Assembly (NCBI GenBank): GCA_000231825.2
Contig: JH720352.1
Location: 245,182-309,181, forward strand
DNA length: 64,000 nucleotides
Source of the DNA: Tetrahymena elliotti 4EA
Lineage: Eukaryota > Ciliophora > Oligohymenophorea > Hymenostomatida > Tetrahymenidae
Reading direction: 5' to 3'
Shown here piece after piece: positions 12,858 to 25,699 of this stretch (within the stretch, counting starts at the first letter, position 1; each line of letters opens with the position of its first letter). The notes beneath the pieces are model-generated. The model worked only from the letters and a program-made list of their open reading frames with translations, was not told the origin of the DNA and ran no database searches. The position numbers and the translations under genes are program-made.

Positions 12858-13659
12858 TTATTTATCTATATTTCTACTTTATTATTTTTAATTTTTGTAA
12901 ACCAAAAAAGATACAATTCTTATAATTATTATTAAATTATGCTTGATTTCTGTTCGAATTTTCACTAACTCTTAAATAATATGAGTATTCAATTTTAGTT
13001 AAAATTTGGGGGTATCAATGAGTTTAACTTTTAATATTTTGAAATTCATAAAAAAGATATTACTCTTTGCCGCAAATTTCATTATTTACGTCATTTTGTT
13101 TTGTATCTATATTTTGCTGATGATTTGTAAAATCTTAGAAAAAATTATTTATTCCCTTACAAGCAGTTTTAATTAGTGCTTTTAAAAGATTTACATTTTA
13201 AGAATCTTCAAGATAAATTACTTTAACTTCAATTAATTGATATTTGTAATATGGAAGGTTACACTTTATTTTTAAAATAAAATTGTCTTTTCTTATTATT
13301 ACTTCATTTTTCATAAAAGAATTTTTAAAGCTCAAAACTAATTTATTTATTTTATTGCATAAAAATATTAGAAATAATATCACCATTGCTTAGTATTCGC
13401 TTTAAAATTATTGATGATACATATTTATTTTTAAAATAAAATATTGAGCTATTCAAGCATTTATGTATTTCTTTTATTTATGATATTGGGTGTGGTGTTT
13501 GAAGATTTAAGAGATAATATTTTAAATTAAAAAATAGAATATGATTAAAAAAATCTAGAAATGAATTGAAAATATAAATAAATATAAATTAACTACAAAT
13601 TAAAACTAATTTATGAGAATATTTTTAACTATTAATAATCATTTAAATTATGAAGAAAA
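12858..13659. other. spacer between TECR and DPCD
   Basis: AT-rich. I saw no exon with splice support on either strand. The two genes lie head to tail on the minus strand, so this holds the upstream region of TECR and the 3' flank of DPCD. Confidence 0.5.
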
Positions 13660-14658
13660 TCAATTTTCAACAAATTCAATATCTCCTTCTCTAGGTTTCT
13701 TAGCATTTAACTTCTCAAACTACTTTCTTCTCTCATTTTCTCTATAATTTTAATTTATTATGCTAAATAATGCAAATTAATATTAAGTTTTAATATGTTA
13801 CCTTAAAAGAATAGGATCAGGCTTAGGATAAGATATTAACAAAGTACTATTTTTGTAAGAAAAAGTAGCTTTTCCTTTTTCAAGCTTTAAACTATTTCTA
13901 GCCATATCTGGAATATCAATTCTTTTAAAATATTTTTTATTTGTTGTTCTTACAACTAACTATTATTTTTCATCATCTACTTCTAATTAATAAACCTATT
14001 GCATTATATTTTGTCAACTTTACATTTAAATTAATAACTATCTAATACTTCTTCTGGATAAGGTAAATTTCTTATTCTAAACTAGAAATCTCTATCTGTA
14101 TCCTTTCTTAAGAAAATAGGCTTTTTTGATTATTATAAAAATATTAATGAAAAAATGTCATTTTATATAATTTAGTTATCTCACATTTGCATTAGCAGCC
14201 TTTAAAAGTTATTCCTATTGATTTGGATTCACAGGAGCTTCTCCTATTTCATACTCCCATTTGGCATCCTTAAAATTGCTAACCTTTTTGATTTTTCTCA
14301 CTATTAATTTTTAAAAACCTAATTAGCTTTTATTTATAAATGATCTAAAATACTTAATAATTCATGGCTCTTGATATCATATTCCTCTACCTTTTGTAAA
14401 AAATAAATAAATTTAATCCCTAATTTATTTTACTCTCTTATAAAAACTATTACCATTTCTGTTTTATCAGGAAAAGTGTATTGTAAACATCTTTTTCCAC
14501 CTTTTTATTAATCAATTATCTAATGTAAATATCTTTAAAACTTAAAATATTTCTACCAAGTACCAAGCAAGTCACTGTAGGTTTTTATTGTTCCTTTATT
14601 TAAAAGAAAAGTCTTAATTAATTTTATTCATGAAACATACCTTAAAATATTTTACCAT
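13660..14658 (-). CDS. DPCD: DPCD homologue (ciliogenesis / R2TP-associated protein)
   Basis: DPCD is a conserved eukaryotic protein linked to cilia formation and, from the literature, to the RUVBL1/2-R2TP chaperone system. Exons (minus): 14658-14641, 14519-14454, 14390-14354, 14300-14185, 14120-14049, 13995-13802 and 13741-13660. All phases agree, giving 194 residues against about 203 in human. Seen: GGKRCLQYTFPDKTEM then EEYDIKSHELL; ANANPIFLRKDTDRDFQFRI; RNLPYPEEVYQLEV; VVRTTNKKYFKRIDIPDM; STLLISYPKP. These match the human protein in order and spacing. The last residues are K/R/E-rich. The 18-nt first exon (MVKYFK) is the least certain part; an alternative 5' exon would change only the first few residues. 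This fits a ciliated cell. Confidence 0.88.
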
Positions 14659-15063
14659 TTACTAATTGATTTAATATATAACTTTTAGGTTATTAAAAAC
14701 TTTACAACTTAATTTTTTTTATTAATTTTTAATTAATTTAAAAATTTTTAAATAATATACAAATTAATATATTTAAAATATAAATACTTATTAATTTGTT
14801 TGTCATTTTCAAAAAACAAATTTACTGAATTTCTTTACTTTTCTATATTTTTTAAAAATTATCATTTCTTTTTAAAATTAATTCTAATCAAACTCATCAA
14901 AGCAATGATAAAAATATGAATATATAAAATTTAATACTCTCTATATAATAATATAAGTAAAGAACTTACTGTATTTAGATGAATTTATTTTAAATATTAT
15001 TATTATTCTAATTTATTCTAATTTTTTTTAACATTTTTATTACAAAAAAGTGTATTTAGTCTA

Positions 15064-16630
15064 TCAAATGATAATACTTTGATTTATTAATCTCTTAATT
15101 TTGTAAAACTTTCTCTAAAAAGAATTTTGCAAGCTAAAATTATTTGGACTTCTGCTGTTATTAAAAAAATAAAAATATTAAAAAATTTAGTGTTAATTTT
15201 AATTAAAATATTTTAAAAACATCATTATTACCTTAAATAAAAATTGAAGCCATAAAGGTTTCTGAATTGATGTAAAACTGATTGTAACTTGACTCTTCCA
15301 TCTTATTCAATTTTATTTGTACTGTATTTTTAATAAGAAATCATAGTAACGTTTTATTAAATTCATAACAAAAACCAAAAAATCTTTTCTAAAATATACG
15401 ATAAGTCTAAAGTCAAGTGCTTGATACTCTCTGAATTAGATAAAAAGGAGCATAATTAATAAGCCCCATTACTTCCAATATTATTATAACTAAGGAGATT
15501 TTTTAATAAATTAAGTTCACATTTTGAAAGAAAAAATGCAATTTTTCTCTAAAATAAATAGATCGAAGAAATATTTTTTTATTTGAAATTCAATTTTTAT
15601 GAAAAAAATACAAATAAAATTTACCATAAATAAAGCTACAAATAAGTTAAACTTTTAGATTAATAGAGAGCTTCTCCTAGTGCATAAGCTCCTTCTGAAT
15701 TTATAAGATTGCAGCTATTTTAAATATTTTTTTGAATAGATTTTATATTTTTAAAAGAAAAATTTACCATAAATTTAAATTCAAAAAAACAAGACTATCA
15801 CAATTTTGTAAATTTTAAGACAAATGAATAATTCCTTAATCGAATATTGAGTTTTCACTTTAATATTAAATTTAATTTAGATTTTTCATAACAAAACAAT
15901 TTTTACTATAAGTTTAGTTTAACTCTTCCTAAGTTCTTACACTCCAATAGTGCTTATCCTAGATAAAGTGAACCTTTTTCCCCTATTGTATTCTCACTTT
16001 AAATACAATTTAAAATATTGATTTAACCATCAAAAATTTGTAAATAAAATAAATGTAAATTTTTATAAGCTTAATAAGCTATTAATAAAATAAATTGAGT
16101 TTTTACTCTAAGTGTAGTGAGAGAGACTTCAAATTATGATTCTTTTCTAGATAAGAACAAAGTATTGATATATTTTTTTCATCAATTTAATTTTGGCTGT
16201 TAGTAAGATAAAAAGCATCATAAAAAAAAATTTTTGTTTGAAATTTTAATTAAACGTTTTTATTCAATTATTTAATTATTAATAAAGTATTTACCATAGG
16301 TCAAGTGTTAAATTTTCAAGATTATCACAATTAGAAAGACATTTACAAACAGATTAGACACCATCAGTACCAAGATTATTAAAGCTTAATAATTAATTAA
16401 ATAAGATTAAAACAATAATCATTTAAAATAATAATATCACTTTAATTTTTTTTATTCATATTAGTTTAGTTAAAAAATTACCTAAGATTTAATTTTAAAT
16501 TAACATGCTTTGTAAAATCTGATGACTTAAACTTTTAAAATAAAATGATTTGCTTTGAAAAAAAATATTTTCAAAGTAACTTCCTTACATTCTTTAAAGA
16601 ATTAAATTTACTTTCAGGTTAATCCATCAT
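15064..16630 (-). CDS. leucine-rich-repeat (RNI-like) protein, one repeat per exon
   Basis: A series of short minus-strand exons each encodes one LRR of the ribonuclease-inhibitor type, separated by AT-rich introns of about 70-100 nt. Examples in order: a first exon MMDQPESKFNSLKN followed by GTAAGG; KFKSSDFTKHVNLKLNL; NNLGTDGVQSVCKCLSNC then LENLTLDLW; NTIGEKGSLYLGQALLEC then LGRVKLNL; NSIFDQGIIHLSQNLQNC; NSEGAYALGEALYQSK; NNIGSNGAYQLCSFLSNS then IKHLTLDLS; and a basic last exon ending at TGA 15064-15066. Repeats usually end L-x-L-x-L immediately before the donor site. One putative repeat (around 16090-16150) is degenerate and I did not define every junction, so this is a gene range rather than an exact model. 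It is probably a cytosolic scaffold; no kinase domain is seen. Confidence 0.65.
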
Positions 16631-16812
16631 TTTTTTGAGATTCTTTTTTTATATTCTAAAAAAAGGGTGAAATTTTATTCTTTTTTAAATAAATTTGTAT
16701 TTATTGTTAATAAAATAAACATTCAAATTACTAATAAAATAAAGAGTAAATTTAATTTTATATCAAAAATTTTTATCAAAAAACATGTAAATGTTGTTGT
16801 AATAGATAGTTA

Positions 16813-19678
16813 TCAAATATTTGGAATATCATAATTATTTTTAGGTCTTCTAGGCATATCTTCTTCATCTTCATATGAAAGAAAATCACTACCTTTTTTG
16901 TTAGTGTATAGTGTAGGCTCTATGTTTTTATAAACTGAATCAACATTATTGAGGGTTTTTTCTTTTTAAGTGTTTTAAATTGGATGAATATTGTAAGGGG
17001 AAATAGGATTTGTTTCTTAGTTATAATTATTTTTATTTTGTGCAGCTTAGTTTCCATATCCATTTACTATCATATTTCCTACTTAGCTTAAACTACTAGC
17101 TGGATGATTAGATAAATTATTATTTTAATTTTATAATTTTTAGTCTTCTAATCTAGAAGAATGTTATAGTGGTCTATAGGTACTACTATTTGAATAGAAA
17201 TTACTGCTACTGTTATTATTATTTACACCAATATTATTGTTACTATTCACATTTTCGTTAGCTTGGCTATCTAAATACTAGCGGTTATTAAGAATATGAT
17301 TGCGAGTATTTGGCTTTTAGGGAATATTATTATCATTAATTTTTGTGTTATTCTAAGGTAATGGTGTAGTTAAAGTTGGTTGATTAGTTTATTGTTTGTC
17401 AAAATTAGATTTATTTTATAATATTTATCTATAGACATCATAATTTGTTTACTTGATCTACTTCATTTCATCATTTTATTCAATATCTTAAGATATTTAA
17501 GACTAATTAAAACTCTAATTTTGTTATTCTTTGTTGTAATTATTGATATGCTTTTCTAGTTCAACCAATGTTTTATCTATTGGTTTTTCATTCTGTTACT
17601 TGCTATTATACTCAGTTTATTATTCAGGGTTTAATATTTAACTATTTTCTTTATCTGGTTGATAGGTTTGAGATTAAACTTAAGAAATTTGACTTAGATT
17701 AGCATTATTTTATGGATTTGGATTTTATTATTAAATTTAAAGAATAAATTGATCAGTTTAAACTTAATTGTTCTGATTTGTTTGGTTTTATAAATGAGTT
17801 CCAGGTAGAGTTTGCTCATTACTTTAGATATTAGATTGTTGATTCATGTTGGATTAATTATTAGCTGTTTAAGAATTTTCTTCATCTTAGTAGTTATTAA
17901 CAATTTCATATTATTTCCTTGGATTTTAGTAATATTGGATATTTGTTTGTTATTTATTAGTTTATTAATTGTTATTCATGGATCTCTAGTAGGATGTGAG
18001 AGTTGGGGATTACTCAACATTACCTCCTAAGTAAGTTATTTTCTTTGATTAATCTAAATTTGTTTCAGTTGAGGAGTTTTTAGGAGAAATAAAATTAGTG
18101 TTATTCAAAAAGATATTATCCACTTCTCTTTTTGTATTTTGATTCTACTTGTGAGGGATATAATCATCAACATAGCTTCTATCTTTTATCATAATAGAAT
18201 TAGTATTATCTTGATTCAGATTTTTATTTATATTAGACAAATCTTAATTCTTTGTTTCATTTTTTGAGATATCATTTTTCGACTCTTCTTTATTAACAAC
18301 ACTTTAATCTTAAACTTCAAGAGGTTTATTTAATTTTCTTTTTCTTTTTTCTAAGCAAATTATTATTATAATAACAAGTGCTATTACAAATATGATAGCT
18401 AAAACAATTATCAATATAATCCACCATTTTAAACCACTATCTGATGAGCTCAAGCTGTTCACTGTTGTATTAATAGCCATAGAATACCAATATCCAGCCA
18501 CTACTTAGCTTTAACCCCCTATTTAAAGAAATTATAAACTCATCAATAAAATAGCTAAAAACATGTCTATAAATTATATATCAAATGCTAGTAATTCAAA
18601 TATTAAATTAAATTCTTGATTCAACATTTATTTTATATAATGAATTTACATGTCTCAACAGTCTATGTGAATACAGACTCACTAAAAGAAGTAGTCCCAA
18701 TCTTTAAGTTAGTGTACAAATTAAATCTCACATCATATCCAGTAAATCCAGAAATACTTAGAATTTTAGAATTAGAATCTGTAGTAGGTGATAGATTCTT
18801 GCTTGATGTTTAAGTTTTTTGTAGAACTCTGTTGCTTTTGGTAGTATCTATCCATGCATTTGTTGAGTCAATGTTACCACCTACATTATTATTTTAACTT
18901 CCATACTAACTTATACTCACATTTCTGTGCACTACTAACATAGCAAAAGAAGCTTTATTTAATAGACCAAAATTCCATGCTGATACAGCTACATTACAAC
19001 CATATTATGTAGCATCTGAGAAATTGATGTTGAAGGAATCTGTTTATGATTTCAAAGAAGAAACTCCTATAAATATTAAATAAATTAAATTTACATTGTA
19101 ACTAAATAATAATTTGATCTAAAATCAACAATTTTTGTTTGTTTGCTTTCTAAATGTTTTTATAAATTACCTAGTAAGAATATTGCTATGTTTGGAATAT
19201 TTGCATATTGGTTTTAAAAGGTAATAGGAAATGTATCAGATTTGAACGTTTGCTGGAGACCATCATTGGCTACATTATTTCCATTTACTTCTTTATAAAT
19301 AACTTCTGCATCTACATTTTTTTCAAAAGCAATCCAAGAAACTCTTAAAGAAACTGTTTCAGCATTCTACTAGATTGTATACAAAATAGAGAATCCTTTT
19401 GTAGTAATCTAAGTAGCTTCTACTTTATAATCTTAAAGGCTTGTTTTTTGAACTGATATAGATGTTAGATAAATCAAGACTTCGGGTATACTTGAATAGC
19501 TATTTTCAAATTATATGTTAACTGAAATTTAGCCAGGACTTTTTAATGGATTTTAAATTGTAGAATCATCTTATCCAGATTAAAATTGAGATAAAATCTA
19601 ATCAGCTTCAACTATCAAGGCTAAGTAAAGGATAATAGCTAAAGTATTCATTATAAATTGTTGAAGTGTTGTTTTCAT
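16813..19678 (-). CDS. H-type lectin domain, single-pass membrane receptor with Q/N-rich tail
   Basis: Three exons (19678-19171, 19066-18650, 18518-16813) with matching phases give 876 residues. Seen: a signal peptide (MKTTLQQFIMNTLAIILYLA); an H-type lectin region at about residues 45-130 with V-x-I-x-F near its start, GFSILYTI and the family hallmark VSWIAFEK; a second extracellular region of about 140 residues with few Cys; a membrane span at about 345-370 starting WWIILIIVLAIIFV; a basic stop-transfer KRKRK; and a cytoplasmic tail of about 500 residues made mostly of Gln and Asn with a short acidic end. Expected role: sugar binding at the cell surface, with the tail perhaps interacting or aggregating inside. 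Many TAA/TAG codons in the tail hide this gene from standard-code scans. Stop TGA at 16813-16815. Confidence 0.75.
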
Positions 19679-21219
19679 CTTATTTGTCTTCTTTATTAAT
19701 TAACTTAGATAAACAAAAATATTAACCTAAAAAATTGATTAAAATCAAATGGTAAAAATATTGTTTAATATCCAAACTCTATGCCTAATTTACATCATAT
19801 AAATGAATGATAAGTAAATAATATCCATTTACATAATCCAAAGTAGAGTAATTTTTATTGATTAGAAACCACAAAATATTAATATTTTTTATTCTTTGAT
19901 ACTTTGTTTAGGTTATTAATAATTTATTTTTATTGGATAATACTTATCTGCTAACAACTCTAATTGTAAAATCACCTAATATACTCCATTTAAGAATACA
20001 GTAACAAATAAATTGTGGTAAATCAATTAATTAAGCAAAATATAAATAATCAACAATTAGGAATGTCAAATATTTTATCTCAAGGTTAATCATTTTTTTT
20101 TCTTTTATTTAAATATTTAATTAACTTTCTTTTCGCCATCCCATCTTTAAAAAAATATATGTTTTTTTTTGAATCACCATTTAATTAGAAATTAAAAAAA
20201 TGGAATTTCACCCCCCATATTTTGTTATTTTTTTGAAGGAAACATAAATAGAATATTTATAAAAAAAAAACCTAGAATAATTTTAATTCGAATAATTATT
20301 AAAATTGAAGAATATTAAGAAATGTCATTAATTTAATTTTAATTAATTTTAAAAGTTAAGCTCACTATTTAGTGTTTCTTTGAATACTTTGTACCAAATC
20401 AAATCAATTTTTGAAAAAAATGTTCATAAATTTATAAAAAAAACATAATAAAAAAAATAATAAAAAATATGTTGAAAAATAATTGTATTTAGAGTAATTT
20501 GAATAATTTTAATATTTAAATAGGTTTCTAAATAAACAATAAAAAAAATTAACAATATTAAAGTTAATATTTAATAATTAAAAAAACCTTTAACAATAAT
20601 TTTTATTTGATCTGATGAATTTTACATAATAATTAATTTATAAATATAGAATCTAAATATTTGATAAAGATATTATTAGTAATCATTGTTATAATTTAAA
20701 TCTAGTTTTATTAGATTGTTTTTTTATTGATGGAAACAAATGCTCTATTTAAGAGAAAAATACTTTAAAAAATAATTGTTATTTGAGTAGAATAATGTAT
20801 CATAATAATTAATATTTTAATATTACAATTAAATATATAAGATATTATTAGTAATTAGAGATTTTATTTAGATGTAGTTTAGTTTTATTATATTTTATTT
20901 TAGTGATTTAAACAAGCATTTTATTTCCAAAGAAATTCATAAAAAAGGCTAAAGATTATATTTTTTACTGTGTTTTATATTTCTATAGGTAATACGTTTG
21001 ATAAGAGTTGTGCCTTATTCGTAATTTATAAGTATCAATTAGATATTCGTTTTCAGATTTTTTTTTCTTTTGAAATAAATTCCAAGCAAGATATATTGAA
21101 TTAGAAAAATAAAGAGAATACTTTTTCCCAATAACTAATACTACCTTTTTATGGCTTTTATATTAGTTTTTTAGATTCAGCAGTATTAATTGCTAAATTA
21201 AATTATTAAAAACACTTAT
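19679..21219. other. AT-rich spacer
   Basis: About 1.5 kb of A/T-rich sequence with long A and T runs. No exon or RNA was recognised. The 20.9-21.2 kb part is slightly richer and is the 3' flank of the next minus-strand gene. Confidence 0.5.
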
Positions 21220-21849
21220 TCAGTCTGATAAAGTTCCAAAAGATTTAACAAGGTATTGCTAAATAGTATCAGTTGCAATTCCGAGTGAATAAAGCAATAT
21301 TAAGACAACTGTAAAGCTAATCAACATTCCTTAAAGTAGAATATAGACAAGATTTATAATGTTAAACTCGTTATCACAATATTTTTTGAAATGATAAAGA
21401 TTAACTGAAAGGACTGTTAATAAAATAAGCTCTACTATAATTTATATCAGCCTATACCCGCTTATAAATCTAGATAGAGGCTTCCAAGCTTCAATTTTAT
21501 TATGAGAGCTTACATACCATGAAATGTTCATGTAAATAAATATTATGAGCGCAAAGGTTAAATGAGAAAATCCAATAAATTAATTAGTCCCAGATAAAAT
21601 ATTACAAGTAGAGATACTAACATTCGATAAATATAGAAACATTCCTCCCCAGATTAAGCTATAAAGACAAGATAATACGAGCTCATAAGTATAAGAAGGA
21701 GGTTTATTTTATATAATTTTTTCTCCATAATCTTTCATTGATTTCATAAATGATTTTAGGAATATTTACTACTTTTTACTTTCATCTTCTCCTTTAGGCG
21801 AGTAGTCACTTTCACTTTAACTTTCAACTTCAAATTTTCTTTTCTTCAT
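21220..21849 (-). CDS. small polytopic membrane protein
   Basis: A single uninterrupted frame of 210 codons (TAA/TAG as Gln) runs from ATG 21849 to TGA 21220-21222. The first 50 residues are soluble and charged (MKKRKFEVESQSESDYSPKG). Four hydrophobic segments follow: around YELVLSCLYSLIWGGMFLYL, LTFALIIFIYMNISWYV, LIQIIVELILLTVLSV and LVYILLQGMLISFTVVLILL. A conserved-looking Trp pair and a GYR sit between spans 2 and 3. The layout recalls four-span proteins of the tetraspanin or claudin size class, but no diagnostic motif is present, so I leave the function open. No introns. Confidence 0.7.
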
Positions 21850-22933
21850 TTAAAATATTTTAGTTCAACCAAAATAAATGCTTTAACAAAAAAACTTGTT
21901 TTGAATATTTTTGTTAGAATTGTCTTTAACTTGTTTGAAATATTGATAAATTAATGTATAATTGTAAGATTTAATTAATTTAAATAGCTTATTCTTCTGC
22001 CTCATATATTACAATAATAAAGTTTCCTTAAATTACTTCGACTTATGAATTTAGTAAAAATCTTTTAGTATCATGCAACTTCTTTCTTTAAATCTTAACT
22101 ACTATCATTTAAAACTATTTGCTTTAATATGTCAAAATAAAATTTTTATTTCGATATACATTAAAAACCATTGTGGAGTTTTTTAAAATTATTTCTTATC
22201 AAAAATAAATGAAGATAACAAACATATCAACACAATAAATTAAAAAAATCTATTTTAAAGATTAATAAAGTGAGTTTATTTCAATTTTTTTCATTAAAAA
22301 ACAGAATTTATCTAATAATTATTTTAAGATACACTTTCTCTTTCAATTATTGCCATCATAATAAAAGTTAAACAATAAATTCTGAGGGAGATAGAGAATC
22401 GAGAAAATGTTGAGGGCTGTTTGACTTTTAGGATTTTGAGCTCGTTCCCGTATTTCTACATATATGGAGATAAAATGGATGCTCATAAAAATAAGATCAA
22501 TTTTATCTTTCAATATTATTTTTTAATTTTAATTCAAACTGATTCATATTAATTAAAACAAAATTTAACATATCTCAGCATTTGAATAGATATTTTAATC
22601 ATTAAAATTCCTCTGGCAAATTATTTTTCAATTTAGAGTATTTTCATAGTGAAAAAAAGAATTTATAATGGTATTATTCAGTAAAATATTTATTTGATAA
22701 AATTGTATTGATTTTATTAGTATTTTTACACAAAATAAAAAAAAATAATTTAGAAAATAAATATTTTAAATTTAGTAATGTAAGGTTAGTTTTTAAGTTT
22801 TCGGTAGAAATCAGTAATCAATTTATTTTTAAATAATTTGAAAATATCTTTTTTAATTATTATTTATATGATAAAGCGTTTATAGTGTTTTGATGGATTA
22901 AGTATCCATTAATTTAGTTGTACTTTTACATAA
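21850..22933. other. divergent intergenic region
   Basis: AT-rich region between two divergently oriented genes, so it should contain both promoters. I saw no specific motif. A GC-richer patch near 22380-22470 has no open frame with splice support. Confidence 0.4.
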
Positions 22934-25440
22934 ATGTACAAGTTTAGCTCTTTATAATCTGTAAAAGGCATGAAGGATTTAGTAGGAAAGTAAAAAACAA
23001 TTTATTTTTCTTTTGAAAAAGAGCTTACATTTTTATAAAAAACATTTAAGTTAGCTTTTGAAGCAACGATACATTTTTGTTTGCGGTGCTAAGGTTTTGG
23101 AAAAGCATGGATACTAACAGATTGTTTAAAATATTCTAGAGTATAAATAAGTGTTTTCAAGAACTCTAGGAGAGACATCTGAAATCATAAATAAAGTAAT
23201 AAAAATTGCTACTCTATTTTATTTAATTGGTTTTTTATTTCTACTTTTTATCATTTTCTTGAATTTTTTTCCTTTTTGTTACAATATTTTAAAGGTTGAT
23301 AAATTTTGATAGTTTTAATAGTTAATTCTAGTTGATTTTAATAGATTTCCATTACACATTTATGCATGTTTTTTTATGAAATTGGATGAATGAATTATTT
23401 AATATTAGGAAATGTATGGATTTACAGATTAATCAGGAAAAGACCTTGTCCTTAGGCCTGAAGGAACTGCAAGCGTAGTGCGTCATATTTTAGAAAATTC
23501 TAAGCACTTTGAATAGCAATAAAAATATTACTATTATGGACCTATGTATAGATATGAACGCCCTCAATTAGGAAGACAAAGACAATTTTATTAGCTTGGT
23601 TGTGAATTTTTGCATAAAGAGAATCCTAAAAATAGCTACTTGATTGATGCTGAGATTATTATTGTCGCTCATAAATTTTTATAAAAGGTATTGGGTAGGG
23701 GTTCATAATTTTAAATGGAAATTAATACAATTGGAGATGTTGAAGATAGAGTTAAATACAATTCAGTTTTAAAAGAATATTATGAAAAAAATATAGATAA
23801 GTTATCTGAACTAAGTAAAATGCGTTTGGAAAGAAATAATCCTTTAAGAATATTTGACTCTAAAGAGGCATAAGATTAAGATTTAATAGCTAATGCTCCT
23901 TAGTTTTCATAGAGTATGAAATAAGAAAGTAAAGAATACTTTAGAAATCTTTTAGAAGTGCTAGATTCTCTTAATATTTCTTACAAGATTAATCCCTTAC
24001 TTGTTAGAGGATTAGATTACTACTCACACACCTGTTTTGAAATAAAAAATGTTGCTTAATAAGGTAAGTCATAAGATACTATTTTAGCAGGAGGCAGATA
24101 CGATCATTTAGCTTCAGTTCTTAATTCAAAGTAAAAATTTGTATCCATAAAACATTTTTAAATTCAAAATAAACTATTAATAAACAATAATAAAACAAAA
24201 AAACTGAATTTTTTGGTTAAATTTATTTTAAAACTTCATAAGCTGATAGTGATTTGCTCTTCTTAAAATTGAGTATTTTTAAATAAAATTTTCTAACATT
24301 TGACTGTTTAGATATCTATTATGATTAAGCAATCAAGTGGATGTGAAAATAGAAGCATAGAAATCTTCTAATGTATTTTATTTATGCTTAAAGAAAAATA
24401 GGATTTTTAAATAAAAAAATAATTTTGTAAATAATAAATAATATTCGAGTATTCATTCAGTTAACAAATTTTAACTTTAAATGAAAAAAATGAATGTTGA
24501 AATAATTTTTATTTGAGTCTTTGGTTTATCTGAAGATATTAAAGATATGAGGATTTTATTTATCAATCTATTTTATTTTTATTTTAAGATATTGATTATT
24601 CATTCTTCTACTAGCACTTATTATAGCTATAAGTTGAAATTTAATTGAGTTATTCTATGTTAAATATCCATTCCTTTTTCATCTAACTAAATATGTTACA
24701 TCCACTAATTATTAGCTATTTTTCCATCTATAGCATTTATTTTAGTTTGCTTTTTGATTTCTATTTTTTACCACTATTTTAATACAAGATAGAGGAAAAA
24801 TAGAACAAGTAGCAAATTCTCCTTCTATTTACAGGATATCCTCTAAATAAAAAAAATTTTTTGTCCATTTTGTAAAATATCAAATAACAAATAACACTTT
24901 TATCTTATTTAATAGGGCTACAAATTTAAACGGAGTAGGTTTTGCATGTGGTGTTGAAAGAATTGGAATGCTTTTATAGGATGATGATCCAAAGTTAAAA
25001 GAGTTTGAGAAGAAAAAGATTAAAATAGGTATAGTTCCAGTCTTAGGAAAATAAAATTTAGGTGATGAATTTGAAAGAAATCTCAAATTATATTGCATGA
25101 ATCTAATGAATTCAATAGCTGGAGATAACACTGAAGTCTAGCTAGTTCTCCATACATCTAAAATGGATAAGTAAATGGAATACTTATTAAAGGTAATAGT
25201 GCATCAAAATATTATTGAAACCATTGATTGAAAGAAATAGAATTCATATTTAAGATGAAAATCAATTGACTAACAAAACATTTTAATTTAATATCTTTTT
25301 GTTTAAAATAGAATGAATTCAAGTGGGGTATTTTCATAGGAGAAAGCGAAGTTAAAGAGAAAAAAGTGAACATAAAAAATTTATTAGATCGCGAAAGTTT
25401 TACTATTGGGCGTGAGTAGATAAATAATTACCAGTTTTGA
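22934..25440 (+). CDS. histidyl-tRNA synthetase, bacterial-type
   Basis: A class II synthetase that charges tRNA-His. Exons: 22934-22989, 23051-23195, 23409-24130, 24916-25192 and 25312-25440, with all phases consistent, giving 442 residues. Seen: start [53 protein letters not shown]; class II motif 2 [19 protein letters not shown] then YQLGCEF; the His-binding loop [24 protein letters not shown]; motif 3 [14 protein letters not shown]; and a C-terminal anticodon-binding domain ending with TGA 25438-25440. RPQ-GR-RQF-QLGCE and the compact length are the bacterial pattern rather than the eukaryotic cytosolic one, so a mitochondrial role is plausible. I cannot see a clear targeting peptide beyond the short N-terminus. 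Intron 24131-24915 is unusually long (785 nt). Confidence 0.92.
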
Positions 25441-25699
25441 ATATAAAAATATAAATATTATATAGTATTTTTAACAATAGTATAGGGAATATTAATAAAT
25501 AAAATCTATGTTGAGTTTGCGAAAAAAATATTCAATAAAAGTATTCAATTTAGCCATTTTTGGAAGTGCTCACTCTTCTAGAAAGGTCAAATTTATATTT
25601 AAACTGTATGTTTGTGCGCCATAAAACAAATTTAACCTAATTTTCCTATAAAAATCCTCCTCCAACTTCATTTTTTATAATAATTAATAAAATAAATAA

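Noticed and set aside
17847..17979. Possible frameshift in the Q/N-rich tail of the lectin receptor
   Set aside because: Codon positions of two in-frame ATGs (17979 and 17847) are in the same phase; the break was my reading error.
23074..23078. Possible one-base indel in the histidyl-tRNA synthetase
   Set aside because: Intron 22990-23050 joins the N-terminus in phase to the conserved core.
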